Positions 22,501-51,300 of a stretch of 64,000 nt of DNA are shown piece after piece. The stretch is taken from contig NC_058045.1 of NCBI RefSeq assembly GCF_020085105.1, positions 6,648,333 to 6,712,332 of the forward strand, given 5' to 3'. The notes beneath the pieces are model-generated. The model saw only the letters and a program-made list of their open reading frames with translations, had not been told where the DNA came from and did not search any database. The position numbers were made by a program, and so were the translations under genes. The stretch comes from Siniperca chuatsi. Taxonomy: Eukaryota > Chordata > Actinopteri > Centrarchiformes > Sinipercidae. Each line of letters opens with the position of its first letter. Positions within the stretch are counted from its first letter, which is position 1.

Positions 22501-25500
22501 ATCATCCTCCCGTTCCAAGCGTGTAGGAGAAACTACGGTGGCCGCGAAACCTGCAGAGAATGCGAACGGCCCTGTTTAGAGCCAGTGTTTGGTTTGTCCA
22601 TTCTGGGCTACTGTAGAAACATGGCGACCTACGTGGAAGAGGCTCCACTCCCTATGTAGATACAAACGGCTTATTCTAAGGTAATGAAAACACAATGATT
22701 CTTATTTTCAGGCGATTCTACACTAATGAAAACATACTTTATGAATATTATATTCCATTTCTGCCAATAGCTCCTCCTAAATGTTACACACTGGACCTTT
22801 AAAGAGAACTCCACCGATTGAGCATTGCACTCCTTTAACGTGGTCAGTTTAAAAAAAGGACCAAAATCGATGCAGCAGAACCAGAGATATCATCTTTTTT
22901 ATTGCACACATTCTTCTTCCTTGTCAAAACCTGGCGCCTACATTACCCACAATGCAACCCATCCACTTACAGTTTGGTCTGAGATTCTGGTGTTTTATAG
23001 CAGTATCTGCTAACGTAGTCTCATGTCGTTAGCCTCAAGCAGCGATGAGGAGCGAGCTACAGAGGTCTGGTAAGCTCACTTCTTTCTAACGCCACACCAT
23101 CAGAGTTTTTTCATTTTCAAACGTGTAAACACTGTAAACAGACTTTGATGTGTAAAGTCGGTGGAGTTCCCCTTTAATTAGCCCTTGTACCAACAAGAGA
23201 GATGGCTAGCAGTACCTCATTAGTACTTCAATCTATTTTCATTGTTTTAGAATCCCTTTTATATTCACAGCTTCATAAAATATTTTATTACTCTTTTCTC
23301 CAGCTGAGCTACCCACCTCTGATATCAGCACAAAGCGCATTAAATTAGCAGAAGAAGAAGAAGAAGAAGAAAGGTTGGAGGAGGCAAAAGAGGAGAAAAG
23401 CGTAGAGGAGAAGGTGTGGCCAGAGCCTCTGAAACGTGTCACTCCTCCTATCCGCACTGCTTTAGTCCTCCCTAATGACGTGGCTTGCCCAGACGGATGT
23501 AAACGCTTCAGCTCATCAGAGGATCCCGACCCGCTAATAGTCAACAAACTCAGGTATGGAGCTGAGGCTGGTACTGTTTCATTTCAGTTAACATTATTCA
23601 TAGTAATCGACTTTATTTCTTATTATTGACACAGGAAGAGTTTATCACTGGAGGACTGGTTTGCTGAATTCAAAAGAATACTTAGAATCATGATTTCATC
23701 TTCGACATTATACAAATGTGTTGTTTTTTTCCACAACAAGGGAGAATTTCCTCAAAGATACAGATGACAGCAATGCTCTCACAACCCTCTCCAGTCTTAT
23801 TGCCCTCATAGAGAAAATGGAGAAGAATGAGGTACAGTCAGGATATTATTTGCCTTGTCTTTGCCTTGTGCTGTGATTGTGATCTGTTTGCAAAAACTGT
23901 TTTTGCTTTGCTGACCCGCCTACATGAGCTGTAAGCTGATTGTTATTATATTTAATTACTGCCTCTCAGATCTGCAATGGCTTGGCGCTGGTCCGTGACG
24001 TCTCCATGGCGACGATGTGTGTTGTCCAGCATGCTGCAACTGCTCTCAGCAACCGGTATAGCAATGTGGATCTTATTCATGTGTGCAGGGAATGTATGTT
24101 TTAATATTACTAAGATAGAAAAGTCTAGTGATAAGAAATCTATTGGTAAGACAGATTGCCCTTGCCGCACTTGCCGAGAGTTAAAATAACTCTAAATAAG
24201 TAAATATGAAGCTACAGCCAGGAGACGGTTAGCTTAGCTTAGCATAAAGACTGAAAACGGCAAAACCCAGCCCGGGTCTGTCCAGAGGTATAAAAATCTG
24301 CCTACCAACACCTCTAAAGCTCATTGATTAACATGTATCTCATTTGTTCAATCTGTATAAAAACTGAAGTGTAAAAATGACAATTTGTGGTATAAGGGGG
24401 TTGTTTATGTGCAGGACTGTGTCTTGGCAGTGACTTCCTCTTTGCTGTAACCATACCCCCCCTGGAAAACTACAACATATAGTTTTTACACTTAAATTTT
24501 TTGTACGGATTAAACAAACAAAATATGACAAGTTGAGTTATAATGAGTTTTAGAAGTGCTGGTAAGCAGATTTTGCTATATTCGGACAGAGCCAGGTTAG
24601 CTGTTTCCCTTTGTTTCCAGTCTTTATGCTAAGCTAACTAGCTACTTGCTATAGCTTCATATTTATTGGACAGATATGAGAGTGGTTTCGATCTTTTCAT
24701 TTAACTCAGCAAAAAAGCGTATAAGCGTAAAATGTTTATAAGCTTTTACGTGTTTTGTGTTTCTGGGATTTTTGGGGTCAATTTGTTGTTTGGCTGTTTG
24801 TTTTTCTTATTTGTGCAGCGGCCAAATGAAAGGATTTCCGTTGTAGATACAGTTTTAGCACCTCACTGCGTCATTAATGATAAATGTCCCTCGGAAGTGA
24901 AGAGAAACGTTTACAGTGTCCAAACAATTGCAGATTAATAATAATACATAGCTTTATAAGACTATCCAGAGGTGAAAGTTGACTTGACTGAATGTGAGTA
25001 AACCAACAGAGGACTTATTGATACGGCTTTCTCCTCATGCAGGGTTTTGGTCGTGTGTGTTGGAGACGCGGTGGACCCGAGTCGTGGCACAGAGGATGGG
25101 TGATTATCATTTGTGCTCCCTGAATTTGACTTTGCGTTGAAACTTGAGCTAATGAACAATGACATTTGTCCGCAACACTATGAACAACACGATGACAGAA
25201 ATCTTTACATCTTTAGGAAAACACTCCTGGTGCAGTTCAGCAACAAGGAGTCAGAAGAACAGAAATGCAAATATTACATTCCTGTGTGTCTGAAGAAGGT
25301 ACAGTGTATTATAATGGTAGAAATCAAAATTGAGAGGATTTTTCGATTCATATTTTCTGTGTGCATGTATTCAGTATTGTCTTTTTTTATGATCGTATCA
25401 TGACAAAGTTCGTATATCAAGATATTGTGGCCAAAAGATAATGTCTAAATAAGTAATATACAGTATATAATTGTTGAATCCTGTCCAGCTTGGATTCTTA

Positions 25501-26366
25501 AATATTTCAAATATAAATACATTTTTATTTTAGTTATATTTAGGTTTATGGCCACTAAAACACAATTTAACCATTTGATTTAATGTAGTGACCACAAACC
25601 TGAGTTTTTACAATGTACTTTGGAATATTTCAGTAATTGGCTGATATTGAAATAATGCTGTGATGACATTAATGTTGCCAGTCTGTATGTGCACGAGTGT
25701 TTTATGTGCAGGGGAAGTGTGTGTGTTTGTTAAATGAGAGATGGGGGGAAAATGTATTTGTTTGTCCTCCCACAGGGCTGCAGTGACGTGTCAGGGTTCA
25801 CACAGGCTGTGTTGGGCCTCCTTCTGCCTCTGGGGTACAAATATGACCCCAGTCTGGTTCTGTTGGTTCGGACGCCAGATAGTGGGCTGTGTGACAGTGT
25901 GTGGCGACAACTAGCAGGACTGCTGCAGGGCCTGGCACAAGGACACACACTGGTACTCATGCAGGTAAGAAGGCTGGGGGCCAGTTCAATAAAAGTACAA
26001 GTGTTCATTTTTGGGGAGGTTTAAATGGCACGCATGTTCTACTTTAGTGGTCAGTAATTTTGTCATTTCAGGAAGGTGAGAAGGCATGTGTTGGCCCCAC
26101 AGCCTCCTCTCTCCTCGGGGAAGCTGCCCCGTCTCTGGGGCAGCTTCATGCTCCTCTACCAAAGGATGTGGAGGCGCTGGAGAGGCTGAGACACGGACTG
26201 CAGGCGGACTGGAAGCTACTGCAGACTACAGGTGAATTCACAATAGTAGCATCACATACATTACACACAATCTGACACACACGGAGCTTGAAGTTACCTG
26301 TACTATGTTCATTGAAATTTCTGTCTTCTAACAGCACCAGAAACTGGAGGAGGTGATGAGCACTGA
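16513..26366 (+). CDS. hdac10: Histone deacetylase 10 (polyamine deacetylase)
   Basis: 20 exons: 16513-16577, 18145-18279, 18376-18472, 18646-18743, 19496-19600, 19691-19759, 19853-19979, 20512-20577, 20665-20724, 21221-21310, 21645-21751, 22322-22389, 23304-23553, 23741-23831, 23970-24055, 25043-25099, 25217-25298, 25776-25964, 26072-26231, 26335-26366. All are GT-AG and in phase, giving 677 aa. An in-frame TGA at 16504 supports the start. It is a class IIb deacetylase acting on N8-acetylspermidine in the cytoplasm. Catalytic domain about 1-360: His136/His137 (RPPGHH), zinc ligands Asp174, His176 and Asp267, Tyr307, and gatekeeper Glu274 (DPEG). The narrowing motif reads P23-A-C-K26, whereas the family has Glu at 26. 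A Glu-rich linker (around residues 375-395) leads to the degenerate second deacetylase-like domain (about 440-670). Numbering coincides with published zebrafish HDAC10 residues. Confidence 0.96.
17096..17118. repeat. (TAAA)n tetranucleotide tract
   Basis: About five AAAT units in hdac10 intron 1. Confidence 0.9.
17270..17576. mobile_element. Fragment of a dispersed LINE/SINE-type repeat
   Basis: In hdac10 intron 1. The segment cagcctgagggaagctgctg followed by gccagagggcagcagggcga matches the well-known fish repeat whose unit reads 'cctg(g)gggaagaagctgttc ... ctgccagatggcagcag'. It starts after an AT-rich part (ttattgaacattttacaaca). Subfamily not resolved. Confidence 0.6.
20221..20400. mobile_element. 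Decayed 'ggctgcaac' MITE fragment
   Basis: In an hdac10 intron. Begins ggctgcaacttatgttaatt and continues with ttgatcaatcaaa, resembling the better copies at 29076, 29735 and 53650. The right end is not found. Confidence 0.4.
21800..22235. repeat. Dispersed percomorph repeat in hdac10 intron 11
   Basis: Contains gacatagtggccaaaccgtg, acgtgctgcacatgggccca, gggggagtctctagtgtggt and a GC-rich right end with cataggaatgaacggggccc and gctgtatccagttctcttta. I recognise this as a recurrent fish repeat. No reading frame resembles a protein. Class unknown. Confidence 0.6.
22425..22802. mobile_element. MITE with TTAAAG-type terminal inverted repeats (family A)
   Basis: 378 bp in hdac10 intron 12. The left end ttaaagtgccagtgtgtagg pairs with the right end in which gttacacactggacctttaa reads outward. 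The interior includes ctacggtggccgcgaaacct and aaacatggcgacctacgtgg, typical of a high-copy percomorph element. Non-coding. Confidence 0.85.
22798..23177. mobile_element. MITE with TTAAAG-type terminal inverted repeats (family B), copy 1
   Basis: About 380 bp, abutting family A and sharing its terminal tttaa. Left end tttaaagagaactccaccga; right end tcggtggagttcccctttaa. The interior has tacattacccacaatgcaac and gcctcaagcagcgatgagga, both repeated in the interrupted copy at 34966-38037. Confidence 0.85.
23343..23373 (+). repeat. Coding (GAA)n tract of hdac10
   Basis: GAA repeats encode a run of seven Glu in the linker between the catalytic and the pseudo-deacetylase domain. It may vary in length between individuals. 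Confidence 0.85.
24190..24735. mobile_element. Inverted-repeat MITE, 'GCTAAGCTAA' family, copy 2 (hairpin form)
   Basis: In hdac10 intron 15. Long arms pair: atatgaagctacagccagg...gttagcttagcataaagact on the left against its reverse complement at about 24600-24662 (agtctttatgctaagctaac...tagcttcatat). Inner arms also pair (gaagtgtaaaaatgac against tttttacacttaaa). A transcript would fold into a hairpin of roughly 200-bp arms. Confidence 0.75.
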
Positions 26367-26455
26367 AACCGACCCTGCTCCTTTTTGTAAGGAAATGAAT
26401 CAAATGTCTTCATAAAATGTTGTACGGAGCTTTTATCATACACATTGTGCCCTAA

Positions 26456-26461
26456 AATAAA
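26456..26461 (+). terminator. AATAAA polyadenylation signal of hdac10
   Basis: Canonical hexamer 90 bp after the hdac10 stop, followed by T-rich sequence (cttgttttttataatgc). Confidence 0.75.
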
Positions 26462-27937
26462 CTTGTTTTTTATAATGCATAATTGAAATGAATCAATATT
26501 TTGTGAACCCCATGGGTTTTTTGTTCATAGGTTAACACATGACAACGCAGTCGAAGTTATCAATCTTTTCTGATCCTGTAAAAGGTTTGTTTACATCAGT
26601 AATGTCTGTGAATACTGGACAAATACAGGCCTTACAGGTGTTATGAATTATGATGAGATGAGGAACACAGATGGTTTTCCCGTCGTTAACTTATTTCTGT
26701 GTGAATTCATCTCAAATCTATCTTGTCAAAAGTTAATGTTCACTCATTTATTTGTTGTTACCTTATGATGATTACTGTCAGTAATTTCATAATAGTAAAT
26801 AATATAGTAGGCTTACCACCTAATTATCAATGAAGGGTTAATAAGTCATTTAAATATTTCAGTAATTTTTTTAGAATTTTTCTCCAAATGTTTATACATG
26901 ATCATCAAATGGTAAATCTGAAATAACATTTGTGTTGATCTTGTTACAAACTAATGTCTTTATATGCGGTTTGTAAATCAGCAATATGATGCATGTGTTT
27001 CGTATACAGGTGTGTGCATCCAACAAGGTTTCAGTATGTTTGCAAAATGAAAAGAATTTTGGGTGGATGTTCATTCTTGACTTTTGTATAACAGTCTATT
27101 GTGACGATAACCTAGTGGTGTACAAGTACATTTACTCAAGTGATGTCCTTAAGTACAGTTTTGAGGTTTGTACGTAACTTCACTATTTCCATTTTGTGCT
27201 ACTTTATCCTTCCACTACGCTACATTTACTTCACAGCTATAGTTACTAATTACTTTTCATATTAAAGTTTTACACACAAAACATAAGATCGGTTTCTAAA
27301 TGAAGTGGCACTGTTAAAGAAAAATCTACCCAACAGTAAATTCCTCAACCAACTAACGCCGTAAAGTGCTGCTTATGATTCAGAATTGATAATGGTAATG
27401 AGATTGAAATTTTGAATGCAGGACTTTTACTTGCAATTAAGTATTTCAATATTATGGTACAACTACTTTTACTTAAATGATCACTTCTTCCACCACTTAA
27501 GAGAATCTAAGCTCATGGGTTTCATTAACACGCTTTTGGAGGATTTTCAACCGCATCTCATGGTCTTCATTTCTGGAGAAGCCCTGGCAGCTTAAACCTT
27601 TTTGAGATTAGTTTCTCTCCACCAGATAATGCTTTATTTATTGTCATATTTAACAATAAATCAAATCATTATGTTGTTTTAAGGTTATACTGTAAACCCT
27701 TGTCCTCATTCTGCCGCTGGAGGGCGCTGTGGGGGTGGACCGTCAGTAAACATTGAAGCAGATGAAGCTTTTACTCACATGTGAGTCATTCGCCTGCATT
27801 GATGCCCAACCAGCGCTCCTTCCTTCAGTCTGCTGTCCGCCTGTGAATTTGTTAGTTTGGTGTCTTTTCGCTGTGACTGGATCGCACACCGGTGCCTGAA
27901 TGCCTCACAGGGACGAGTGACATTATAAACACACATT
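26462..27937. other. Intergenic: hdac10 to parvb
   Basis: Includes a decayed hAT-type MITE (27112-27500) and the putative parvb promoter. No further gene seen. Confidence 0.5.
27112..27500. mobile_element. Decayed hAT-type MITE (ggtggaagaagta ends)
   Basis: The left end ctagtggtgtacaagtacat and right end cacttcttccaccacttaa are inverted relatives of each other and of the copy at 49240-49785. The interior shares cttaagtacagttttgaggt and ggacttttacttg with that copy. No convincing 8-bp target duplication remains. Confidence 0.7.
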
Positions 27938-27959
27938 AGAGAGAGAGAGAGAGAGAGAG
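27938..27959. repeat. (GA)n tract in the parvb 5' UTR
   Basis: About ten GA units ending 31 bp before the parvb ATG. GA tracts close to promoters can bind GAGA-type factors; no direct evidence here. Confidence 0.85.
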
Positions 27960-27989
27960 CAAACCTACACACACGTAGCCTACTGAAAG

Positions 27990-45157
<17,168 letters not shown>

Positions 45158-45572
45158 ACTTTTCCAGTTTCACCCCCTGATAATACTTTGAACATTGCCC
45201 TGTGCCTGTGCTGATATTATGCATTTCAGTCTGAACACTGGAGGAGACCAACTGGGACTGAAAGTCATCATTATGTGGGACTTAAAAAGACCCATGGGGA
45301 GTAGCCTGAAAAAGGCTCTGAATGTTAGTATTTAATCTTCCCCAAATGTCAGTATTTATTTATTCCTTCCTCGAATGTTAACTGCAACCCAGGAAACCCT
45401 GCAACCTTTAGCCTGCATTTGAATACACAGCCGTCACGGGAAAAATGAATGAGGGCAGAATGTTAAAACTAGAAATGTGTGTGTCAAACCCAACTCTCCA
45501 TCACAGAATATTTAAGAAAGTTGAAAATGCTGTTATACATTATATAGTATCTGAAATTGCTTTGTGTACATA

Positions 45573-46256
45573 TTAAAAGAGTAGTTCAACATTTTGTGAA
45601 ATACTCTTCTTGCCAAGACTTTGATGAGAAGATCGATACCCACTCTCATGTTGACATGCTAAATATTAAGCTAACGTTAGAGCCAGCAGCCGGTTAGCTC
45701 AGCTTAGCATGAAGACTGGAAACTGCTAGTCTGGCTCTGTTCGAAGGTAACAAAATCCACTTGCACACCTCTAAAGCTCACCTAACACGTTATATCTTGT
45801 TTCTTTAATCCGTTTTTAAAACCAAAGTGTAAAAACGACAAGTAACTACAGAAGCAGCTGAGAAAACATCGTTAAAATTTTCAGGTTGGACAACAAACTG
45901 CGCACCAAATATAAAGGTTGTGGTACCTTTTTTTTAATACTTTTTAAGGCTGATTAATTCACCGATTTCTACCGATAGTTCCTACATGAAACTGCTTACA
46001 ACAAATCTGTGGATTATCTTGAGTAACTGTATTTCTTTGGCGCTTTGAGCATCACAAGCTGAGTGCCATATAGTCCCATTATATTAAAGAAAGGCAGACA
46101 TCTCTACGGCCGATATCTCCATAACTCGGCAACTCACACCAAAACAATCTAGATGGATAAATAGCAGATAGTTGGGTGGTATCGGTCTTCTCAACTAACT
46201 CTCGACAATGAAGCGAATATGCATATTTCCCAAAAATGTTGACCTATCCCTTTAAG
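45573..46256. mobile_element. 'GCTAAGCTAA' MITE family, copy 4, in the parvb 3' region
   Basis: Left end ttaaaagagtagttcaacat, then gatacccactctcatg, ggttagctcagcttagcatg and acacctctaaagctcaccta. Right end ctctcgacaatgaagcgaat and aatgttgacctatcccttta. The ends are inverted repeats. About twice the length of copy 1 because of an internal segment. Confidence 0.75.
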
Positions 46257-46705
46257 AAACCTGAAAATGCTATGTATTATATATTATATGAAAATGCGTT
46301 GTACACTTACTCTTACTATAACATATACTATTTTCACTTTTCCTCGACAGCTGAAAGAACTGTGAACGGTTCTTGTTTACGCTGAACTATTCACCACATC
46401 TCAAGCCATATTTAAAAGCTGTTGCCTCCTGCCTTAAGTGCAGTGTGCTCTCGCCGTCCCGGGAGAGCCTCAGTCAGAGTATCTTTGTATTGAACGGCCC
46501 TTCAGATGAGTCTCCGAGGAGGCCTGGACCTCTCGCTGCTCTCCTGCTGGCTCCCGCGGTGCCACCTGGAGACCTGCTGAGATGTACAGTGCACAACTAC
46601 TCATCCATTTTAGAGCCGGGCTGAATTATTGAGAGAGTGGCTAAGTCAGTCTAAACTGCGCTTGCGCTGGATGGCTCTGTGTGTTTTTTATCTTGCTTAT
46701 CAAGA

Positions 46706-46711
46706 AATAAA
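46706..46711 (+). terminator. Candidate AATAAA polyadenylation signal of parvb
   Basis: Hexamer 1.55 kb after the stop; the first canonical AATAAA after the parvb coding region that I noticed. If used, the 3' UTR would include the MITE at 45573-46256. Confidence 0.4.
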
Positions 46712-48333
46712 TGCCTTGGAATCAAACCAAATGAGAATTTCATTTTATCTCTTACTTGTGTGATAGGTTAAATTTGCTGTGGCTTTTGAGCGAGATTGGC
46801 TTTGGAACAGCCAATTCCTGCAATTTGGGTTTAGCTAAAGGAATTATGGGTTTATTTTAGGCCTTTATTTTCTTGTCTCATTCCATTGTTGCTATGGTAA
46901 CCTTCCACATCCCCCAAATTGCCCCTTCATCTGGCTGATGGGTGGTCCTTTTTCTTTTCTTCAACAAGGCCGGTGCACATACAGAGCTTGTTTTGTTGTC
47001 TCTATCTCTTTCTTTCAGTTTTTTTTTGTTTGTTTTTTGTTAGTATGTTTGTTGGAGAATGGAGAAGGCTGGAGACCAGATGACAGCAAATTGATCCAGT
47101 CGGCCACAGATGGAGATGTGTGAATTGAGACTGAGTGGTTCAGGCCTCTGAGTGTCACGTTTCACTCGGCCCTCCTGAAGTCTGGTTTTCCAAACAATAC
47201 ATTTGCACCCAATAGTCTCCCCCGTTCTCTTTCTCTCTACACACACTTTATTAAAGTCTTAAATGGCGTTCGTGACAGAGGACATAAACACCCTTATCTG
47301 AAACTGCTGTGCAAAGCCAGTATCAAGAAGAGGAAGTGCTACCTTCTCTGCCACATCCTCTCATTTGTGCTTATCTTCCCTTTCGACCCTGTGACATGTT
47401 ATTTTCTTTTAAAGCAACGCTTTGAAATTGAGTGCAGTCAGACCTTTTATGTTGATAGAATTCACAAAAGGCTCTATTCAGATCGAGTACAGCCCTCCGA
47501 TTCTTATATTGCTGTTTTGACAGCTTATGGAGTTGACATCATATAAGGAACTCTATTCAGCTGAACTCACCCGATTCTGTTGAGTTGCTCTCAGAGTGCT
47601 GAAGGTAAGCTTATTCAGAAACACTTTTTGTTTATGACCTTGTTTGAAAGTTACTGTCAACCTCAGGAAAAGGAAGCCACACGCACATAAAACACACAGG
47701 AAAAGAAAAGTTGCTCACAGCGGCTTTTCTCTTCTGCAGATCCAGGAAACAACAGCGCGACACGCTCCAGGTCACGTCTGTTTTGTCAGAATGTGTTACT
47801 TTATGTGTTTGCTGTGCTTTGTCTCAGACCATATGATTCAAAATGTTCAGAGGAAGATGTGTAGATCTGTGGGGATCTACAGTACTTTGATCTGTTGAGT
47901 ACTGAGTGTGCCACCGCAAAAGAGAAAGGGAAGTGAGGAAACCTAACATATTCCTTTTTTAGTTTGACAAGTTTTTGACCAGTTCAGCTGGATTCTGAGC
48001 TCCTCTGTGTTTTTAGAAACACGCCCTCAGTATTAAAAAAAAACCCAACTGTAGAAATGCATTGTAGTTGAGCTGAGCACACTTTGTACCTGAAAAGCAG
48101 AAATTTGAAGGTATAAGATTTTCACACAACAGCAAGCTGCCTGGCAGTGCAATCAGCATCTTCCCCTGCTTGTCACCAAGTAGTCGACAGTTGAGCAATA
48201 TGGTCAAGGAAGCCCCTGTTGAGACAGAGACTTTCTGCCAAAGATGTTGATGTCTGCGGTTTAAGCGCTTCTTCTCAGCCGTGTACTCCTCTACAGGTTT
48301 TGTCGACAGGTGGTCCCACCTTGAGGAGAAGCA

Positions 48334-51300
48334 ATGGAGGCTAGTGTCTTTCAGTATCACAAAGAGGAAGACACTGTGGACATACAGTCTTTTCAGGGTA
48401 TGTGTGCATTCAGGAAAGTGCTAAATATCCTGTCATAATTTACTCAATCACTCTCAGTCAGTCAATCATAATTTGTATAGTACATTTAGGTTGACAGTTT
48501 TTCCAAGGCTATCTTAATACAATACTCACACCTACATATTTGTGCGTTGAAAGAGTTATTGGTGGTTGTAATAATTCCTCCTGTCCCTACTGGCAGACAT
48601 AGGAGAATTTCATATTTAAAAGACTGTAACTTTTGACTTGTCCACTTGAGTTGGTTGATTCAGACTGCTGAATTTCAAACCAGCTTCTGGACCTATCCTT
48701 GAAAGGACCTCACCAGTAGTTTTGCACGTTTTAGGTTATTTACCACAATTCACACATCCTTCACACCACAGTTAACCATTTTGCAAACCATGCTCTTGTA
48801 TTTGTAAAATTTAAACACCTTTAATTTCCTACTTCTGAGCAACCATCTGTTCCACTCATTTTCGTTCATTACGAAAATCTATTCGCAGACTTGAGTTGTG
48901 TATTCTCTCGTAACGAACATCAAGTCTGCATCACTGATTTTTGCCAAAGTTTTCTCAAACATTATCGTTATGCAGCAATGCTGTGCAGACGTTTCAAGTC
49001 AATCTGTAATGAGCTTAAACACGCTAAAACTCTCTGTATTGCAGAGTCAGTTGATAATTCTCTGTGGGTTCGTCACTACGAGCGACAACGTTCACATATT
49101 GTCATTTGATTCATATTTAATATAAAAATATTGATTAGAGCATCTTTAAACTGCATTATCATGCCACAATAATGTAAGATTGGCAAAAAAATAATGGCAT
49201 ACATTTGAAAATGATCAACAAAAATGTACAGTATATGTCCAGCGGTGGAACGTACCATTTACTCAAATACAGTGCTTAAGTACAGTTTTGAGGTATACTT
49301 TACTCATTTACTTGAGTATTTAAATTTTATGCTACTTTATACTTCTGCTCCACTACATTTCAGAGGGTAATATAGTACTTTTTACTCCACTATATTTATA
49401 TTTGACAGCTGGAGTTAATGGTTACTTTACAGATTAAGATTTTACAAACAAAATGTATGATCAGTTTATAGAATATGATACTGTGCTATAGATTAAACAA
49501 TCCAACAGTATATAAAGTTGTCAGCCAGCTGTTACATTAAAATGCTGCTTACATGTTTGAGTATCAGTAATAACATTCCAATAATATGATATGTATAATA
49601 ATATTATATAACTCTCTGGAAGGGACCATTCTGCCCAACAAGTACTTTTACTAAAATACTTTAAGTACATTTTGCTGTTAATACTTTTGTACTTTGTAGG
49701 ACTTTTACTTGTAACAGAGTATTTTTACAGAGCGGTATTGTTACTTTTACTTAAGTAAAATATATGAGTACTTCTTCCACCACTATATATGTGTGTGTAT
49801 TGTAGTTAAGGAGCAAACACAGGGACGTTGCCTTTTAATAAGTAAAATATTTCAAATGCTAGAAATGATAAGAGAGCAGTCAATCACAAAAATATAGCAT
49901 GTAAAAGAGGCTATGTTAAATAAGAAAAATACTATCTGACCAATGCAGTTTGTATATACATATATACATATGTTCACACAGGAGAGAAGCAGAAGCTCAT
50001 TCAGCCAACATCTTTAAAAGATCCCAAACTTGAAAAGCTAAAGGAGGTAAGAGATTAATTCCTATTATAATAGACCTTTGTCTGAATCTCTGATCTTACA
50101 GTAAATGTTGAATAGGAGACAAAGAACTACCACACTATCACAGAAGACTCCCTGTGTGTCCTGAGTGGGCTGGAGATAAATGCTACACAGGAAATACATT
50201 ACAGAGCCTGCATGTATGTGTGCAGTGAAGAGCATGAATAATATCTGATGCAGGGAGAGAGGTGGAAGGATCAGTGAAATTTTAATGAACATAATTATCA
50301 GAGGTGATGGGAGGCAGATCAGAGTCACAGCGAGTTGACAGAGTCTGCTGGATCTGACTTTAAAACACGTTTTGATTGGAAAAGATGGCAGCACAAGTGT
50401 TTCATGCAAGTGGCAATGAATGAATAAATAACTCCGTAAGCCTGCCATGCCTCATGTGTAGACTCGGGAGGACAAAGAAATTAAATATCAGTTATTTTGG
50501 GGTAGTACTTTGTTTTTGTCATCATTTCTATCTACAGTACTTCAGGATCATTTTATCTCTGAAAATTGATGGAAAGAATTAAAAAGAGTTTTCACACGTT
50601 TTCATTTGGCACATTGGCGACGGAAAAATGTGTGCAAGAAGATGAAAGTGTTTGATGTGTATCTGATGAATTGTGTTTTGGTAGACATTGGTTTCTTGGA
50701 TCAATAACACTTTGAAACCGGAGCACATAGTGGCTCAGAGTCTGGAGGAGGATCTGTTCGATGGACTGGTGCTTCATCACCTGCTGTGTGAGTTAATACA
50801 CATTTGTATGACTGTACTATCATTTATCATTGCCTTACTTCCACTTAATCATTATTTAAATTTGAAGATGAACCTAACAAATATTTCCCCTTGTAGTTCA
50901 CCCAAAAGCTGTCATTTCTAATATCCAAAACACAGTCTTTGCCAGTAAAACTGTAACCTTTCAGATGATAATTTCCGGATTTCCACAGCCAGGTTGGCCG
51001 GTGTGCACTTGCCTGTGGAAGAGATGGCACTGACCAGCACTGCTCAGATCCGCAAGCTGGAAGTGATCCTGGAGGAGTTGGACAAGAGACTGGGCCTGCA
51101 AGACAGCAGCCAGATCAAGTGGAACGTCAAACGTGAGTCATGCAGCTGACTGGGCTTCAACAACGAAGCGACAAGTGAACAAATGTTCTGTTCTGGCAAC
51201 GACTTCGAATTACAACAGGATTTGGTGCTAGCTCAAGGGTGCCATGTTAGCTTACACCAACTGTGAGGGATTTTGGTGGAGATAAAATTTGCAGACATTA

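Larger units (their letters stand above)
45158..48333. other. Intergenic: parvb 3' UTR to parvg start
   Basis: Probable parvb 3' UTR (to about 46.7 kb), including a MITE, then AT-rich sequence up to the parvg start. A GC-richer patch at 46430-46620 has an 83-codon frame without family similarity. No other gene recognised. Confidence 0.5.

Noticed and set aside
46373-46624. 83-codon frame in a GC-richer patch downstream of parvb
   Set aside because: No recognisable domain, no splice context. It lies in the probable parvb 3' UTR.
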